Positions 17,166 through 25,656 of a DNA stretch of 59,968 nt are shown here, piece by piece. Position numbers and translations under genes: made by a program. Source of the DNA: Streptomyces scopuliridis RB72 (GTDB lineage Bacteria > Actinomycetota > Actinomycetes > Streptomycetales > Streptomycetaceae); assembly GCF_000718095.1 (NCBI RefSeq), contig NZ_JOEI01000034.1, positions 1 through 59,968 on the forward strand, read 5' to 3'. The notes beneath the pieces are model-generated. The model was not told the DNA's origin. It did no database searches and saw only the letters and a program-made list of their open reading frames with translations. Numbering within the stretch: position 1 is the stretch's first letter; every line of letters begins with the position of its first letter.

Positions 17166-17615
17166 GGCGAACAGTGAAGCGCACCGCACTGACAATGGAC
17201 GTGCCGCCAGACGTATCTGACGTCGATTCGCGATGCGGGTCCAAGACCACTGTCAACCGCCCCCCGCCGCCCTCGCACCGACCACGCAGCAGAGTGCCGA
17301 GCAACAGGTCTCACCACATCAACAACTGTCCCTTCTCATCCATACCCGGGTGGCGACGTCCACGTGTACGCCGACATCCAGACGCTCGTCCTCGCCATAT
17401 CCGCTTCACCGGCCATGCCAAACGGTAGGTTGAGGAACCAGACACTGTCCGTGAGCCCACCGCGGCGCGATGGCGGCAACAGCCGGAAGTATCCCAACTG
17501 GCGCACGACGCAACTCCGCCCCCAGGCGGCGGAAGTAGTGCGGGAGGGTCCCGCCAGGAGCGCCCCGAGCCGACTATCGTTCCGTCTTAAACATGGCGTT
17601 GAGATCGGGGGGATC
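17166..17615. promoter_or_regulatory. Divergent intergenic region
   Basis: 450 bases between the SMI1 gene and the zinc-ribbon gene. The frame of the latter stays open back to 17364 but has no ribosome site or coding character there. No repeats or palindromes stand out; it should hold both promoters. Confidence 0.4.
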
Positions 17616-18008
17616 GTGTCTGATGCTTCCAGGGCCAAGCGGTGTGCCGTATGCGGTAATCCCGTGGCCAAGAAGAAGCTCGTCATCATCAAGGGCGGGC
17701 GGGCGGCACACCGCTCCTGCCGCCCGCTCACTGGCGGCGAGCCCCCCGCTTCCGCTGCTCCACCTGGCCGAGCCCGGAAGCGGAAGCAGATGAGCCGCAC
17801 CGAACTACTCAGGCGGATTCAGGAACTGCGGGAGCGCGATGCGAAGAAGAAGCCCCAGGCCGCGAAGGGTCAGCCCATATCCCGCCCCAAGGCCAAGGCT
17901 TCGACCAAACGTGCCACCAGCCCCACCATCGCGCCCCAGCCGTACTACGGGGTAGAGATGAAGTCCGTTGACGGCCGATGGGTGCAGATGCATCCCGAGT
18001 CCGAGTAA
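17616..18008 (+). CDS. Small zinc-finger-like protein
   Basis: A 130-residue protein from GTG 17616 (GGGGG just upstream). The N-terminus has CAVCGNPVAKKKLVIIKGGR then AAHRSC, giving C-x2-C and H-x2-C pairs that could bind one zinc. The middle is strongly basic (RKRKQMSRTELLRRIQELRE), with a short predicted helix, then a Lys/Ala/Pro-rich linker and a compact end PQPYYGVEMKSVDGRWVQMH. No family recognised. It looks like a nucleic-acid-binding or adaptor protein, but that is inference. Confidence 0.65.
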   Translation: MSDASRAKRCAVCGNPVAKKKLVIIKGGRAAHRSCRPLTGGEPPASAAPPGRARKRKQMSRTELLRRIQELRERDAKKKPQAAKGQPISRPKAKASTKRATSPTIAPQPYYGVEMKSVDGRWVQMHPESE

Positions 18009-18249
18009 CACCCCAGTCGAGGACCCGGGTCCTGTCCGCGTTTCGCTCAGAGGCCGATGCCTTCGAGGGCATTCTCCTCCCAGCCATCGCCGTCCTCGAA
18101 GTGACCCTCCATCACCCTGGAGTTCTCCACCCAGCCTCCCCGCTTCACGATGGGTCTTGCGGATGGCCTCGGACGCCTTCACCGATGTGGCAACACCGCG
18201 TTGCGGGGAGTGCTCTGTGGACCGGGGTTATAGCGGCGCGCTCCACAGC
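18009..18249. other. Stretch beyond the broken nuclease-like gene
   Basis: No supported gene. On the minus strand one frame continues the relic at 18250-18608 but its sequence no longer resembles the family, so it is scrambled or foreign. Confidence 0.35.
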
Positions 18250-18608
18250 ACCTGGTCTCGCGATCGCGGCCCCGAGCCGGTCGCGGACCAGGCGCCGGAA
18301 CGCGTCCTTGTGGTCCATCAGCCATGCCAGATAGAAGAGACCCTGGTGAATGACGCCCGCGGTCAATGGCCCGCTTGTACTCGACGATCACGGGTGCGCC
18401 GTTCTCGTCGATGCCCAGCGAGTCGATCCGTCCGCCGTGCACGGGACCGGCGCTGTACTCGCTCGCGAGGAACCGCACCCCGAGCATGGTCTCCATGTGC
18501 GTCTCGATGAGGTCCTGCACATCCGCCTCGGCCTCAGCAAGACGCGGCGCGACCTCCGTCACGCCGCCTATCGTGTGGAACAAGGTTAACGGCTGGAGCC
18601 TCCTCTTC
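18250..18608 (-). pseudogene. Frameshifted PD-(D/E)XK nuclease-like gene (DUF5655-type neighbour)
   Basis: Broken copy of a nuclease-fold protein family common in actinobacteria. Minus-strand frame 1, from about 18608, reads PLTLFHTIGGVTEVAPRLAE, then THMETMLGVRFLASEYSAGP and HGGRIDSLGIDENGAPVIVE ending YKR. The D in GRIDSLG and the ExK in VEYKR are the PD-(D/E)XK core. Near 18357 the frame is lost and resumes in another frame as INHQGLFYL-like text: VIHQGLFYLAWLMDHKDAFR then RLVRDRLG. After this the match ends. The start is unclear and the C-terminal part is missing. The intact family is DNA-repair/nuclease-like, of unknown role. Confidence 0.75.
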
Positions 18609-19026
18609 CCCGACCAACATCCCCACGCCGGGGCCCCAGCAGTACGCCTCCTCTCTCGAATCCACCGACGGATTCGAAAACGAACTCGTCGCCAGCGACC
18701 ACAACTGACCCGCGAAACCGCCGAGGAACCGTTCGCCGCAGTGTTGCTCACCGGCTGCTGACGTGCGTACGGGTCGCCGTACCGCCGTTCCTCAAGGCGT
18801 TCCGCCGGCCCGTCGGGGCTCCCCCGGTGCCGCCGGGAACGTCGGCCTGCACGGTGGTCCCGCCCGCGTCGAGCGCCGTCCTGTAGGCGGACACGAAGAC
18901 CCTTCAGCTTCCGCCCGCATGGCGGCGGCCGGCTTCGCTGTCGCAAAACCGCTCACTTTACGGCTGTCGACGGAGGAGGTCGGACCGCTCGCCCTCTTGA
19001 CGACCGCTCACCTCATGGTGATTAGC
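18609..19026. other. Gene-poor stretch upstream of the GH43 gene
   Basis: About 400 bases with open frames on both strands but no gene I can support. It should contain the GH43 promoter near its right end. Confidence 0.4.
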
Positions 19027-19040
19027 TGAAAGCGCTACCT
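19027..19040. promoter_or_regulatory. Possible LacI-type operator before GH43
   Basis: TGAAAGCGCT at 19027-19036, with ACCT following, matches the left half and centre of the TGAAAGCGCTTTCA consensus used by many LacI-family sugar repressors. It lies about 28 bp upstream of the GH43 start. The right half is poorly conserved, so confidence is low. Confidence 0.35.
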
Positions 19041-19067
19041 GTCGTGGCCATGATCAGGAGGAGCCTG

Positions 19068-20174
19068 ATGTGCCCCACCCGATGGCTCGTCGGCATCGCT
19101 CCCCTCGGACTCGTTGGCACACTGGTCCTCGGGCAAGCGGTGACCACCGCCGAACCCGCCGAAGGCGTCACCGCGGTGACGGATGATCAACGGTCCACAC
19201 TCGGCCGCCCCCTCGTCGGCGGCGCCGACCCGAGCGTCATCAAGGTCGGCGACCTCTATGTCTCCGCCAAGTCCGTGGACGGCGGCATCGCGGTGCGGTC
19301 GGCATCCACCCTGGAGGGCGTCGCCACCGCGCCCAAGCACCAGGTGTGGCGGGACACCGGCAACCTCGGCGAGGTCTGGGCCCCGGAGATCGTGCACCAC
19401 GACGGTCACTACCGTATCTACTTCGCTGCCGGCAGCGGTGCGGCCCATCGGATGTACCACATCAGCTCGGCCAGCCCGGACACCGGCTATTCCGCTGCCA
19501 CCAAGGTCGCCCTGCCCGCTGACAAGTGGGCCATCGACGGGGTGCCATTCACCTTCGGCGGCCAGCGCTGGTTCGTGTGGTCCGGCTGGTCCGGCGACAC
19601 CAACGTCGAGCAAAACCTGTACATCGCCCGGATGAGCGGTCCCACCACGACCACCGGCGGCCGTTACGTCATATCGCAGCCCCGCGAGCCGTGGGAACGG
19701 GTCGTGGGCAACCCCTACATCAACGAGGCACCCCAGCCGATTGTCGACCCCAACGGGCAGTTGCACATCACGTACTCCGCGAACGGCAGCTGGAGCAGCC
19801 AGTACTGCATCGCCGACCTGCGGCTGCGGGCCGGCGGCGATCCGACGTACGTCTGGGACTGGTACAAGAGCAACGGCTGCCTGTTCGGCTCGCACGCCCC
19901 GACCATGATGCCGGGCTGGGACCCCACGCTGAACGTCGACGGTCCCGGCCACCAGACATTCGTCCTGCCGCGCGGCGACGTCGCCGCCGGCCCGCCGTCC
20001 GGCAACCGGTTCCCGACCATGTTCCATGCGGTCGCCAAGGGCACACCGTATTCGTGGTCCAACCGCTACTGGTACACCGGCACGGCCGTCTGGTGGGGCA
20101 ACACCACGTACCGCCGGGCCAACGTCCCTGGTCCCGCCACCAACGTCGGGTACAGCCTCAAGTTCTTCGAATGA
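19068..20174 (+). CDS. Secreted glycoside hydrolase family 43 protein
   Basis: Likely exo- or endo-acting arabinofuranosidase/arabinanase. ATG 19068 has a perfect AGGAGG site (19056-19061) and gives a 368-residue protein with a signal peptide of about 30 residues (WLVGIAPLGLVGTLVLG). The five-blade propeller shows the GH43 landmarks: GGADPSVIKVGDLYV (catalytic Asp), VWAPEIVHHDGHYRIYF, INEAPQPIVDPNGQLHITYS (with the candidate acid Glu), and GPGHQTFVL (conserved His). No extra carbohydrate-binding module is present. The next gene, 104 bp on, encodes a Tat-exported partner; a LacI-like half-operator lies upstream. Sugar specificity cannot be read with certainty. Confidence 0.9.
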   Translation: MCPTRWLVGIAPLGLVGTLVLGQAVTTAEPAEGVTAVTDDQRSTLGRPLVGGADPSVIKVGDLYVSAKSVDGGIAVRSASTLEGVATAPKHQVWRDTGNLGEVWAPEIVHHDGHYRIYFAAGSGAAHRMYHISSASPDTGYSAATKVALPADKWAIDGVPFTFGGQRWFVWSGWSGDTNVEQNLYIARMSGPTTTTGGRYVISQPREPWERVVGNPYINEAPQPIVDPNGQLHITYSANGSWSSQYCIADLRLRAGGDPTYVWDWYKSNGCLFGSHAPTMMPGWDPTLNVDGPGHQTFVLPRGDVAAGPPSGNRFPTMFHAVAKGTPYSWSNRYWYTGTAVWWGNTTYRRANVPGPATNVGYSLKFFE

Positions 20175-20278
20175 GAACCGTCCCCGGGCTTGTTGCGACC
20201 GCCTCCGCGAACCGTCGGTGCGCTGCCACCAGCCACGCCTCTTGCGGTCCGATGCCCCTCGCGAGTAGGAGTCCACTC

Positions 20279-21694
20279 ATGTTCGACCTGCCTGCACTTT
20301 CCCGACGTCGCTTCCTCGGAGCAACAAGCGCGATCGGACTCACCGGTGTATTCGGGGCCGGGACGACGGGCACCGCCCTGGCAGCGGACGGCAACAGCGT
20401 CGTCCCCATCAACTGGCCGAACCTGGGCTCCTACTCAGGGGCAGACGCCGCCGGAACCCGAGTGACAGCCGTCCTTGCCGGGAGTGCCCGTTACCTGATC
20501 GGACCCTGGTACGCCGCCAACTACACCCACTACCTTCCCGACGGCTACATCGACCTCAAGGGAACCGACGAGCGGGCTGTCCGGCTGCCCGCCATGGCGG
20601 CGGTCGCCGCCACCACGGCCTTGGTCACGGACACGTACGACCCCCGGACGCTTTCGGCCGCGAACGCCGCTGTCCGAACCCACAATCTGATCCGAACCCT
20701 CGCCGCCCGGCACCGGGCCAACAACACGAACACCGGAAACCGTTGGGGCGGCGGATGGCAGACCGCGCTGTGGGCGTACTACACGGCCCTGGCAGGCTGG
20801 CTTTTCTGGGACCAACTGGACGCCACCACGCGCGATCATCTCGTCGCCATGCTGGTATGGGAAGCGGACCGGCTCACCACCGGCAACAGCGTCCACCTCA
20901 TCGGAACCAGCGGTGATCAGCTGTACATGACCCGCCGCAACGGCACCGTCGTCACCCCCGGGGACAGCAAGGCGGAAGAGGACAACTGGAGCGCCGCCGC
21001 ACTCTCCCTGGCCGCCTCGATGATGCCGAGCCACCCCAACACCGCCCGCTGGACACGTCGCAACATCGAGCTCCTGCTGGCCGCGGCAGCCAGACCGGCT
21101 GACCTCACCAGCAGCGCGAGCATCAACGGTATCCGGTTGTCTTCCTGGCTACAGGGGACGAACATCGCCGACGACGGAACACTGGAGAACCACGCACGGC
21201 TGCACCCGCTGTACATGGTCGCCTTCGACCAGAGCCTCTACCAGGGTTTCGTCTTCGGCCTGGCGAACCGGGCCGCGCCGCGGGCCGCGCTGCACAACAT
21301 CAATCGGACGTACGCCGCCCTGGTGGACAAACCTTTCCCGCTGCCTGGCGGAGGCACCAGCCCGATCTACCGCGTGAACTCGGCGGAGATCTACTACCCC
21401 GAGGGCAACGACTGGGGTACGCACTTCCCCTTCTACTTCGGCAACTTCGACCTTCTGGTCTCACTCACCCGGCAGGACCAAGGCATCTCCCCGTCCGCCG
21501 CCGAGTGGGAGCGGCTGCACAACAACGCACAGCTCTCCCTCATGTCCCGCTTCACCGATGGCCGAACCTACGGCGCCGCCGAGGAAAACACCTACTACGG
21601 GCGGGAGCACCGCATCGGCGCCATGGCGGGGCAGACGTATCTCACGCTGTTCCTGGCCCGCAATTCAACCGGCAACCGACTGCGATGGACGTGA
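20279..21694 (+). CDS. Tat-exported protein, possible alpha/alpha-toroid polysaccharide enzyme
   Basis: A 471-residue secreted protein from ATG 20279 (GTAGGAG upstream). The N-terminus is a Tat signal, SRRRFLGATSAIGLTG, with cleavage near ALA-ADG. The mature part is rich in Trp, Tyr, Asn and His, with repeating helix pairs such as GNRWGGGWQTALWAYYTALA, EEDNWSAAALSLAASMMPSH and DDGTLENHARLHPLYMVAFD, like the alpha/alpha-toroid domains of polysaccharide lyases. I cannot assign a family. Following directly after the GH43 gene on the same strand, it likely helps break down the same plant polymer (inference). Confidence 0.75.
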   Translation: MFDLPALSRRRFLGATSAIGLTGVFGAGTTGTALAADGNSVVPINWPNLGSYSGADAAGTRVTAVLAGSARYLIGPWYAANYTHYLPDGYIDLKGTDERAVRLPAMAAVAATTALVTDTYDPRTLSAANAAVRTHNLIRTLAARHRANNTNTGNRWGGGWQTALWAYYTALAGWLFWDQLDATTRDHLVAMLVWEADRLTTGNSVHLIGTSGDQLYMTRRNGTVVTPGDSKAEEDNWSAAALSLAASMMPSHPNTARWTRRNIELLLAAAARPADLTSSASINGIRLSSWLQGTNIADDGTLENHARLHPLYMVAFDQSLYQGFVFGLANRAAPRAALHNINRTYAALVDKPFPLPGGGTSPIYRVNSAEIYYPEGNDWGTHFPFYFGNFDLLVSLTRQDQGISPSAAEWERLHNNAQLSLMSRFTDGRTYGAAEENTYYGREHRIGAMAGQTYLTLFLARNSTGNRLRWT

Positions 21695-22290
21695 GACCGA
21701 ACCGGCCCCGCTGCCGCCGAGGGGGCGCGGACCGCCCCAGGACCGCATATGGCGCCCGCCCGGTCGCTCCAGTGCTCGTCGCCCCAGTGCTCGTCGCTCC
21801 AGAAGCACACGTGCACCGGCGATTCCTGCTCCCCGCGCGCGGGGATGGTCCTGCATGAGGTGTGACCGTATCGATCACGAAGCGCGGTCTCTTCCAGCAC
21901 AGAGGCCGCTACTTCCAGAGCCGCGTACAGTTCCGCCGAGTTCATCAGCTCCACCTGCGGCTCGTCCTCGTCGGCGTGGACGTTGTGCGGCCACCGGCAC
22001 GCGACGGTCTCGATGTGGACTCCGGGGTGCTCCTCACAGCGGACCCGGTTGTTCGGGGCGGCCTCGGGGAGCGGGACCGGGATGACCACGGTCCGTACGG
22101 AGCCGAGTTCGGCTTCGTCGTGCGCGTGCTGCTCCAGGACTACGGAGAGCGCTGTGTCGCGGATGTTGAGGGTCTGGGTCTCGCCGTCGTGGTGGGTGAC
22201 GAGGGCGGTGCCCTCGTAGCTGATCCATCCGGAAGCGTCCCTGGTCGTCCCGACTGTGACAGAGGTGACGGCCTTGCCCGGTGGATTCAC
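21595..22290 (-). CDS. Hypothetical protein
   Basis: The minus-strand frame from GTG 22290 has the strong third-position GC of a real Streptomyces gene across 231 codons. No family recognised. The middle is acidic (HADEDEPQVELMNSAELYAAL, then EVAASVLEE), and near the C-terminus there is a short repeat WSDEHWGDEHWSD. The last 100 bases overlap the end of the Tat-exported gene on the other strand, and coding character fades there, so the true end may differ. An upstream frame (from 22340, MEISELTSAAVEALQHR) runs into it one base out of register, hinting that the original start was lost by a frameshift. Confidence 0.6.
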   Translation of the reverse strand: MNPPGKAVTSVTVGTTRDASGWISYEGTALVTHHDGETQTLNIRDTALSVVLEQHAHDEAELGSVRTVVIPVPLPEAAPNNRVRCEEHPGVHIETVACRWPHNVHADEDEPQVELMNSAELYAALEVAASVLEETALRDRYGHTSCRTIPARGEQESPVHVCFWSDEHWGDEHWSDRAGAICGPGAVRAPSAAAGPVRSHVHRSRLPVELRARNSVRYVCPAMAPMRCSRP

Positions 22291-22928
22291 GGTGCTGGAG
22301 GGCTTCCACGGCCGCAGATGTGAGCTCGCTGATTTCCATGCTCAGTTCCCCTGGAACTTGCTTTGCGCTCCTGGTGGCGACGGCGGAGCGGCAGCCGCTG
22401 CTGTGTCGTGCGGTCGCAGGGGGAACCGATGTCGATGCCTCCAAGGGGTTGCCTGCCGTTCCGGACCAGACCGCGGCCACGGCCACGGCCCTCACCGCGT
22501 TTTCCGACGGCAGCCGGCCGATCCGGGTCCGTACCTACGGAGAAGACGCCTCCCGAGTGAGGACCGGAACCGCACCTCACCCCGAGCCATGGCCGCCCTC
22601 AGGAACCGGGCCATCGGCCCCCGGCTCACCGGCCGCACAAGCATCGCCGACGGCCTCCGCCACCACGCACGCAACCCACCAGACCCTTGACCACCTTGGA
22701 CATAAGGTCATCAAACCGGACAGCCCGCCAGAACGGCACAGCCCTGGCGGCGTACCCCCACCGGTGGGGCCCAGGACCCAACCCCGACCAACCACCCTCA
22801 TGCCAAAGGTCAGTTATGGGACAGCCTTCAGCCCCGGGCGAAGACGGCAGCCGAAGGCGGTCGCGGGGGGGATCGTCTCTCTTCGATCAGGGCATCGCCG
22901 GCCGGCGGGCTTTGAGGAGGACAGGGAG
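22291..22928. other. Intergenic region before the MMPL gene
   Basis: About 640 bases with no supported gene beyond the possible 5' remnant noted for the preceding hypothetical gene. Open frames exist on both strands but none has a ribosome site with coding character. Confidence 0.4.
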
Positions 22929-22975
22929 TAGTACTGCGGTACTAATGGGCTCCACCGGATTCGGTTCCGCAGTAC
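22929..22975. promoter_or_regulatory. Palindrome pair upstream of the MMPL gene
   Basis: TAGTAC at 22929-22934 and GTACTA at 22939-22944 form an inverted repeat around TGCG. The overlapping 9-mer GTACTGCGG (22931-22939) is repeated in inverted form as CCGCAGTAC at 22967-22975. Two related sites about 36 bp apart, roughly 95-140 bp before the MMPL start, look like regulator binding sites, perhaps for one of the nearby NarL-type regulators. Confidence 0.5.
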
Positions 22976-23068
22976 GGGATGGTCGCCCGGTACCGCTCCT
23001 AGGTTTGAGATCGCGGGTCAGTCAGGCCCAGCTCACCCAATGATCTCTTCTCCTGGTGGGAGTAATCC

Positions 23069-25519
23069 GTGGCCACCTTCCTCTATCGGCTCGGCCGGCT
23101 GTCGTTCCGGCGACGACGCATCGTCGTGATGCTGTGGGTCGCCGTCCTGGCCGCCATCGGCATCGGCGCCATGAGTGCGCCCGGCACATCCTCCGGGGCC
23201 CTGAGCGTTCCGGGCACGCAATCGCAGCGGGCGATCGACCTGCTGCGGAAGGAGTTCCCACAGGCGTCCGCCGACGGCGCCACGGCGCGTGTGGTGTTCG
23301 AGGCGCCCGGCGGGCAGAAGCTCACCTCCGGCGTCAACAAGGTCGAGGTCGAGTCCCTGGTGGCGAAGCTGGCGAAGTCGCCACAGGTCTCGGGCGTCTC
23401 CGACCCCTTCACCAGTGGCCTGGTCAGCAAGTCCGGCACCATCGCTTACGCCCAGGTGTCCTACAAGGTCGCCCAGGCCGACGTCAGCGGCGCGGCCCAC
23501 GCCGTCCAGACCGACGTCGTCGCGCAGGGCGAGAAGGCCGGCCTGAAGGTGAGCCTGGGCGGCAATGCCGTCGAGGGCAAGTCTGCGAGCAAGGCGGCGG
23601 AGCTGATCGGGGTCGGGGTCGCCGCCGTCGTCCTGGTGATCACCTTCGGTTCGCTGATCGCGGCCGGACTGCCCCTGCTCACCGCGATCCTCGGGGTGGC
23701 CGCGGCCGTCCTGTCGGTCACGCTCGCCACGCACTTCTTCGACCTGGCCTCGGCCTCCACGACCCTGGCGCTGATGCTGGGCCTGGCCGTCGCCATCGAC
23801 TACGCCCTGTTCATCGTCTCCCGCTACCGCAACGAGATCCGCGACGGCCACGATCCCGAGGAAGCGTGCGGACGGGCCCTGGGCACCGCCGGGTCGGCGG
23901 TCGTTTTCGCCGGTCTGACCGTGATCGTCGCGCTGAGCGGCCTGAGCGTCATCGGCATCGGCATGCTCACCTCCATGGGTCTGGCCTCGGCCTTCGCCGT
24001 CGCCGTCGCCGTGATCATCGCACTGACCCTGCTGCCCGCCATGCTCGGCTTCGCCGGGATGCGGATCACGAAGAGCAAGATGCTGACCCGCCGCATGAAG
24101 GCGCTGGAGCGCGGCGAGGGCGAGTCGATGGGCGTGCGCTGGGCGAGGTTCGTCACCCGCAACCCGGTCAAGGTACTCGCGGTCTCGATGGCCAGCCTGG
24201 CCCTGCTGGCCATCCCCGCGATGTCCCTGCGGATGGCCCTGAACGACGACTCCGGAAAGCCCCCCGGCAGCACCCAGCGCATCGCCTACGACACCCTCAG
24301 CGAGGGGTTCGGGCCGGGCTTCAACGGCCCGCTCACCGTGGTCGTCGACGCCCGGGGCAGCGACAGTCCCAAGGCCGCTGCCCAGGACGCGTACGCCATG
24401 CTGGGCAAGCTGGATGACGCCGCCACCGTTCGCCCCCCTTCCTTCAACGAGGCGGGCGATGTGGCCCTGCTCGGTGTCGTCCCCAAGAGCGCCCCCACCA
24501 GTGAAGCCACCAAGGTCCTCGTGGGCGAGATCCGCGACCACAGCGCCGCCCTGCACCAGGACACCGGCGCCGACCTGATGGTCACCGGCCTGACCGCCGT
24601 CAACATCGACGTCAGCACCAAGCTCTCCCAGGCCCTTGTGCCCTACCTGGCCATCGTCGTGGGCCTGGCCCTGGTCCTGCTCCTGCTGGTCTTCCGGTCG
24701 ATCGTGATCCCGCTCAAGGCCGCCCTCGGCTTCCTGCTCAGCGTGGCCTCCACCCTCGGAGTCGTGGTCGCTGTCTTCCAGTGGGGCTGGCTGAAGGACC
24801 TCTTCGGCGTCGACCAGACCGGCCCCATCGTGAGCCTGCTGCCCATCGTGCTGATCGGCGTCGTGTTCGGACTCGCCATGGACTACGAGGTCTTCCTCGT
24901 CTCCCGCATGAGGGAGGAGTACGTCCACGGCGCCGACCCCACGCAGGCCATCGTGGAGGGCTTCCGGCACAGCGGCCGGGTGGTCACCGCGGCCGCGGTC
25001 ATCATGGTCTCCGTCTTCTCCGGATTCCTCCTCGACAACGAGGTGCTGATCAAGTCCATCGGCCTGGGGCTCGCCGCCGCCGTGTTCATCGACGCCTTCG
25101 TCGTCCGGATGACGATCGTCCCCGCGGTGATGGCCCTGCTCGGCCACCGCTCCTGGGCCTTGCCGAAGTGGCTGGACCGAATCCTGCCCGACGTGGATGT
25201 CGAGGGCGAGAAACTGCGCCACGCGCTCGAAGCCGAGCAGACGGTCTCCGCGCCTGAACCCGTACTCGCCGGTGTCGCCGCTGGGGTCCACGCGGGCTCG
25301 GACGGCCACGGCACCCCCCGCGCCTTCACCGACGTCCACGCTTCTGGCGACACGGACACGCCGGCACCTGCCCAGCGGGCCCCCGGGAAGGCACGAGGAC
25401 TGTCCAGGTTCAAGCAGCGCCTCGCACGGGGCGGCGACGCCACCGCTCCTGCCGACTCGACGGAGCCGGAGGCACCGGCACGCAGGAAGCTGCTGAAGAA
25501 CCCGATCCGCAGGCGTTGA
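23069..25519 (+). CDS. MMPL family transporter
   Basis: RND-superfamily membrane transporter of 816 residues, powered by the proton gradient. It has two repeats, each with a membrane helix, an outer domain and a five-helix bundle. Each repeat carries the family motif: GLAVAIDYALFIVSRYRNE in the first and GLAMDYEVFLVSRMREEY in the second, with GMLTSMGLASAFAVAVAVI and SIGLGLAAAVFIDAF. The C-terminal tail of about 110 residues is cytoplasmic and low-complexity. GTG 23069 follows GGTGGGAG. Actinobacterial members export lipids, lipopeptides or drugs. It is followed by a terminator and two sensor kinases of a type that often responds to membrane stress. Confidence 0.95.
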   Translation: MATFLYRLGRLSFRRRRIVVMLWVAVLAAIGIGAMSAPGTSSGALSVPGTQSQRAIDLLRKEFPQASADGATARVVFEAPGGQKLTSGVNKVEVESLVAKLAKSPQVSGVSDPFTSGLVSKSGTIAYAQVSYKVAQADVSGAAHAVQTDVVAQGEKAGLKVSLGGNAVEGKSASKAAELIGVGVAAVVLVITFGSLIAAGLPLLTAILGVAAAVLSVTLATHFFDLASASTTLALMLGLAVAIDYALFIVSRYRNEIRDGHDPEEACGRALGTAGSAVVFAGLTVIVALSGLSVIGIGMLTSMGLASAFAVAVAVIIALTLLPAMLGFAGMRITKSKMLTRRMKALERGEGESMGVRWARFVTRNPVKVLAVSMASLALLAIPAMSLRMALNDDSGKPPGSTQRIAYDTLSEGFGPGFNGPLTVVVDARGSDSPKAAAQDAYAMLGKLDDAATVRPPSFNEAGDVALLGVVPKSAPTSEATKVLVGEIRDHSAALHQDTGADLMVTGLTAVNIDVSTKLSQALVPYLAIVVGLALVLLLLVFRSIVIPLKAALGFLLSVASTLGVVVAVFQWGWLKDLFGVDQTGPIVSLLPIVLIGVVFGLAMDYEVFLVSRMREEYVHGADPTQAIVEGFRHSGRVVTAAAVIMVSVFSGFLLDNEVLIKSIGLGLAAAVFIDAFVVRMTIVPAVMALLGHRSWALPKWLDRILPDVDVEGEKLRHALEAEQTVSAPEPVLAGVAAGVHAGSDGHGTPRAFTDVHASGDTDTPAPAQRAPGKARGLSRFKQRLARGGDATAPADSTEPEAPARRKLLKNPIRRR

Positions 25520-25594
25520 CGCACGGAGCCGCAGCACCGGCTTCCGCACGGCTCCTGACATGGCGGCCGACTCTCACCGGCCGTCTCTCCTGCC

Positions 25595-25631
25595 CCGCCC
25601 GCCGGCCCGGTCCCCCCGGGCCGGCGGGCGG
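25595..25631 (+). terminator. Strong hairpin terminator after MMPL
   Basis: A perfect 16-bp stem: CCGCCCGCCGGCCCGG (25595-25610) pairs with CCGGGCCGGCGGGCGG (25616-25631) around a 5-base loop. It separates the MMPL gene from the kinase genes. There is no T-run, as usual in Streptomyces. Confidence 0.75.
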
Positions 25632-25656
25632 TCTCGACACCGCGAAGGGCCTATCC

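Noticed and set aside
15330..17177. ORF of 615 codons including MTQQTSPFSALFPEGTANQA after the ABC gene, possibly a peptide precursor
   Set aside because: From ATG 16281 the peptide-like start has no ribosome site, its codons lack high third-position GC, and the frame runs on antisense to the SMI1 gene.
23033..25561. Minus-strand ORF of 842 codons opposite the MMPL gene
   Set aside because: Typical high-GC antisense frame (Gly/Asp/His/Gln-rich); the plus strand encodes a textbook MMPL transporter.
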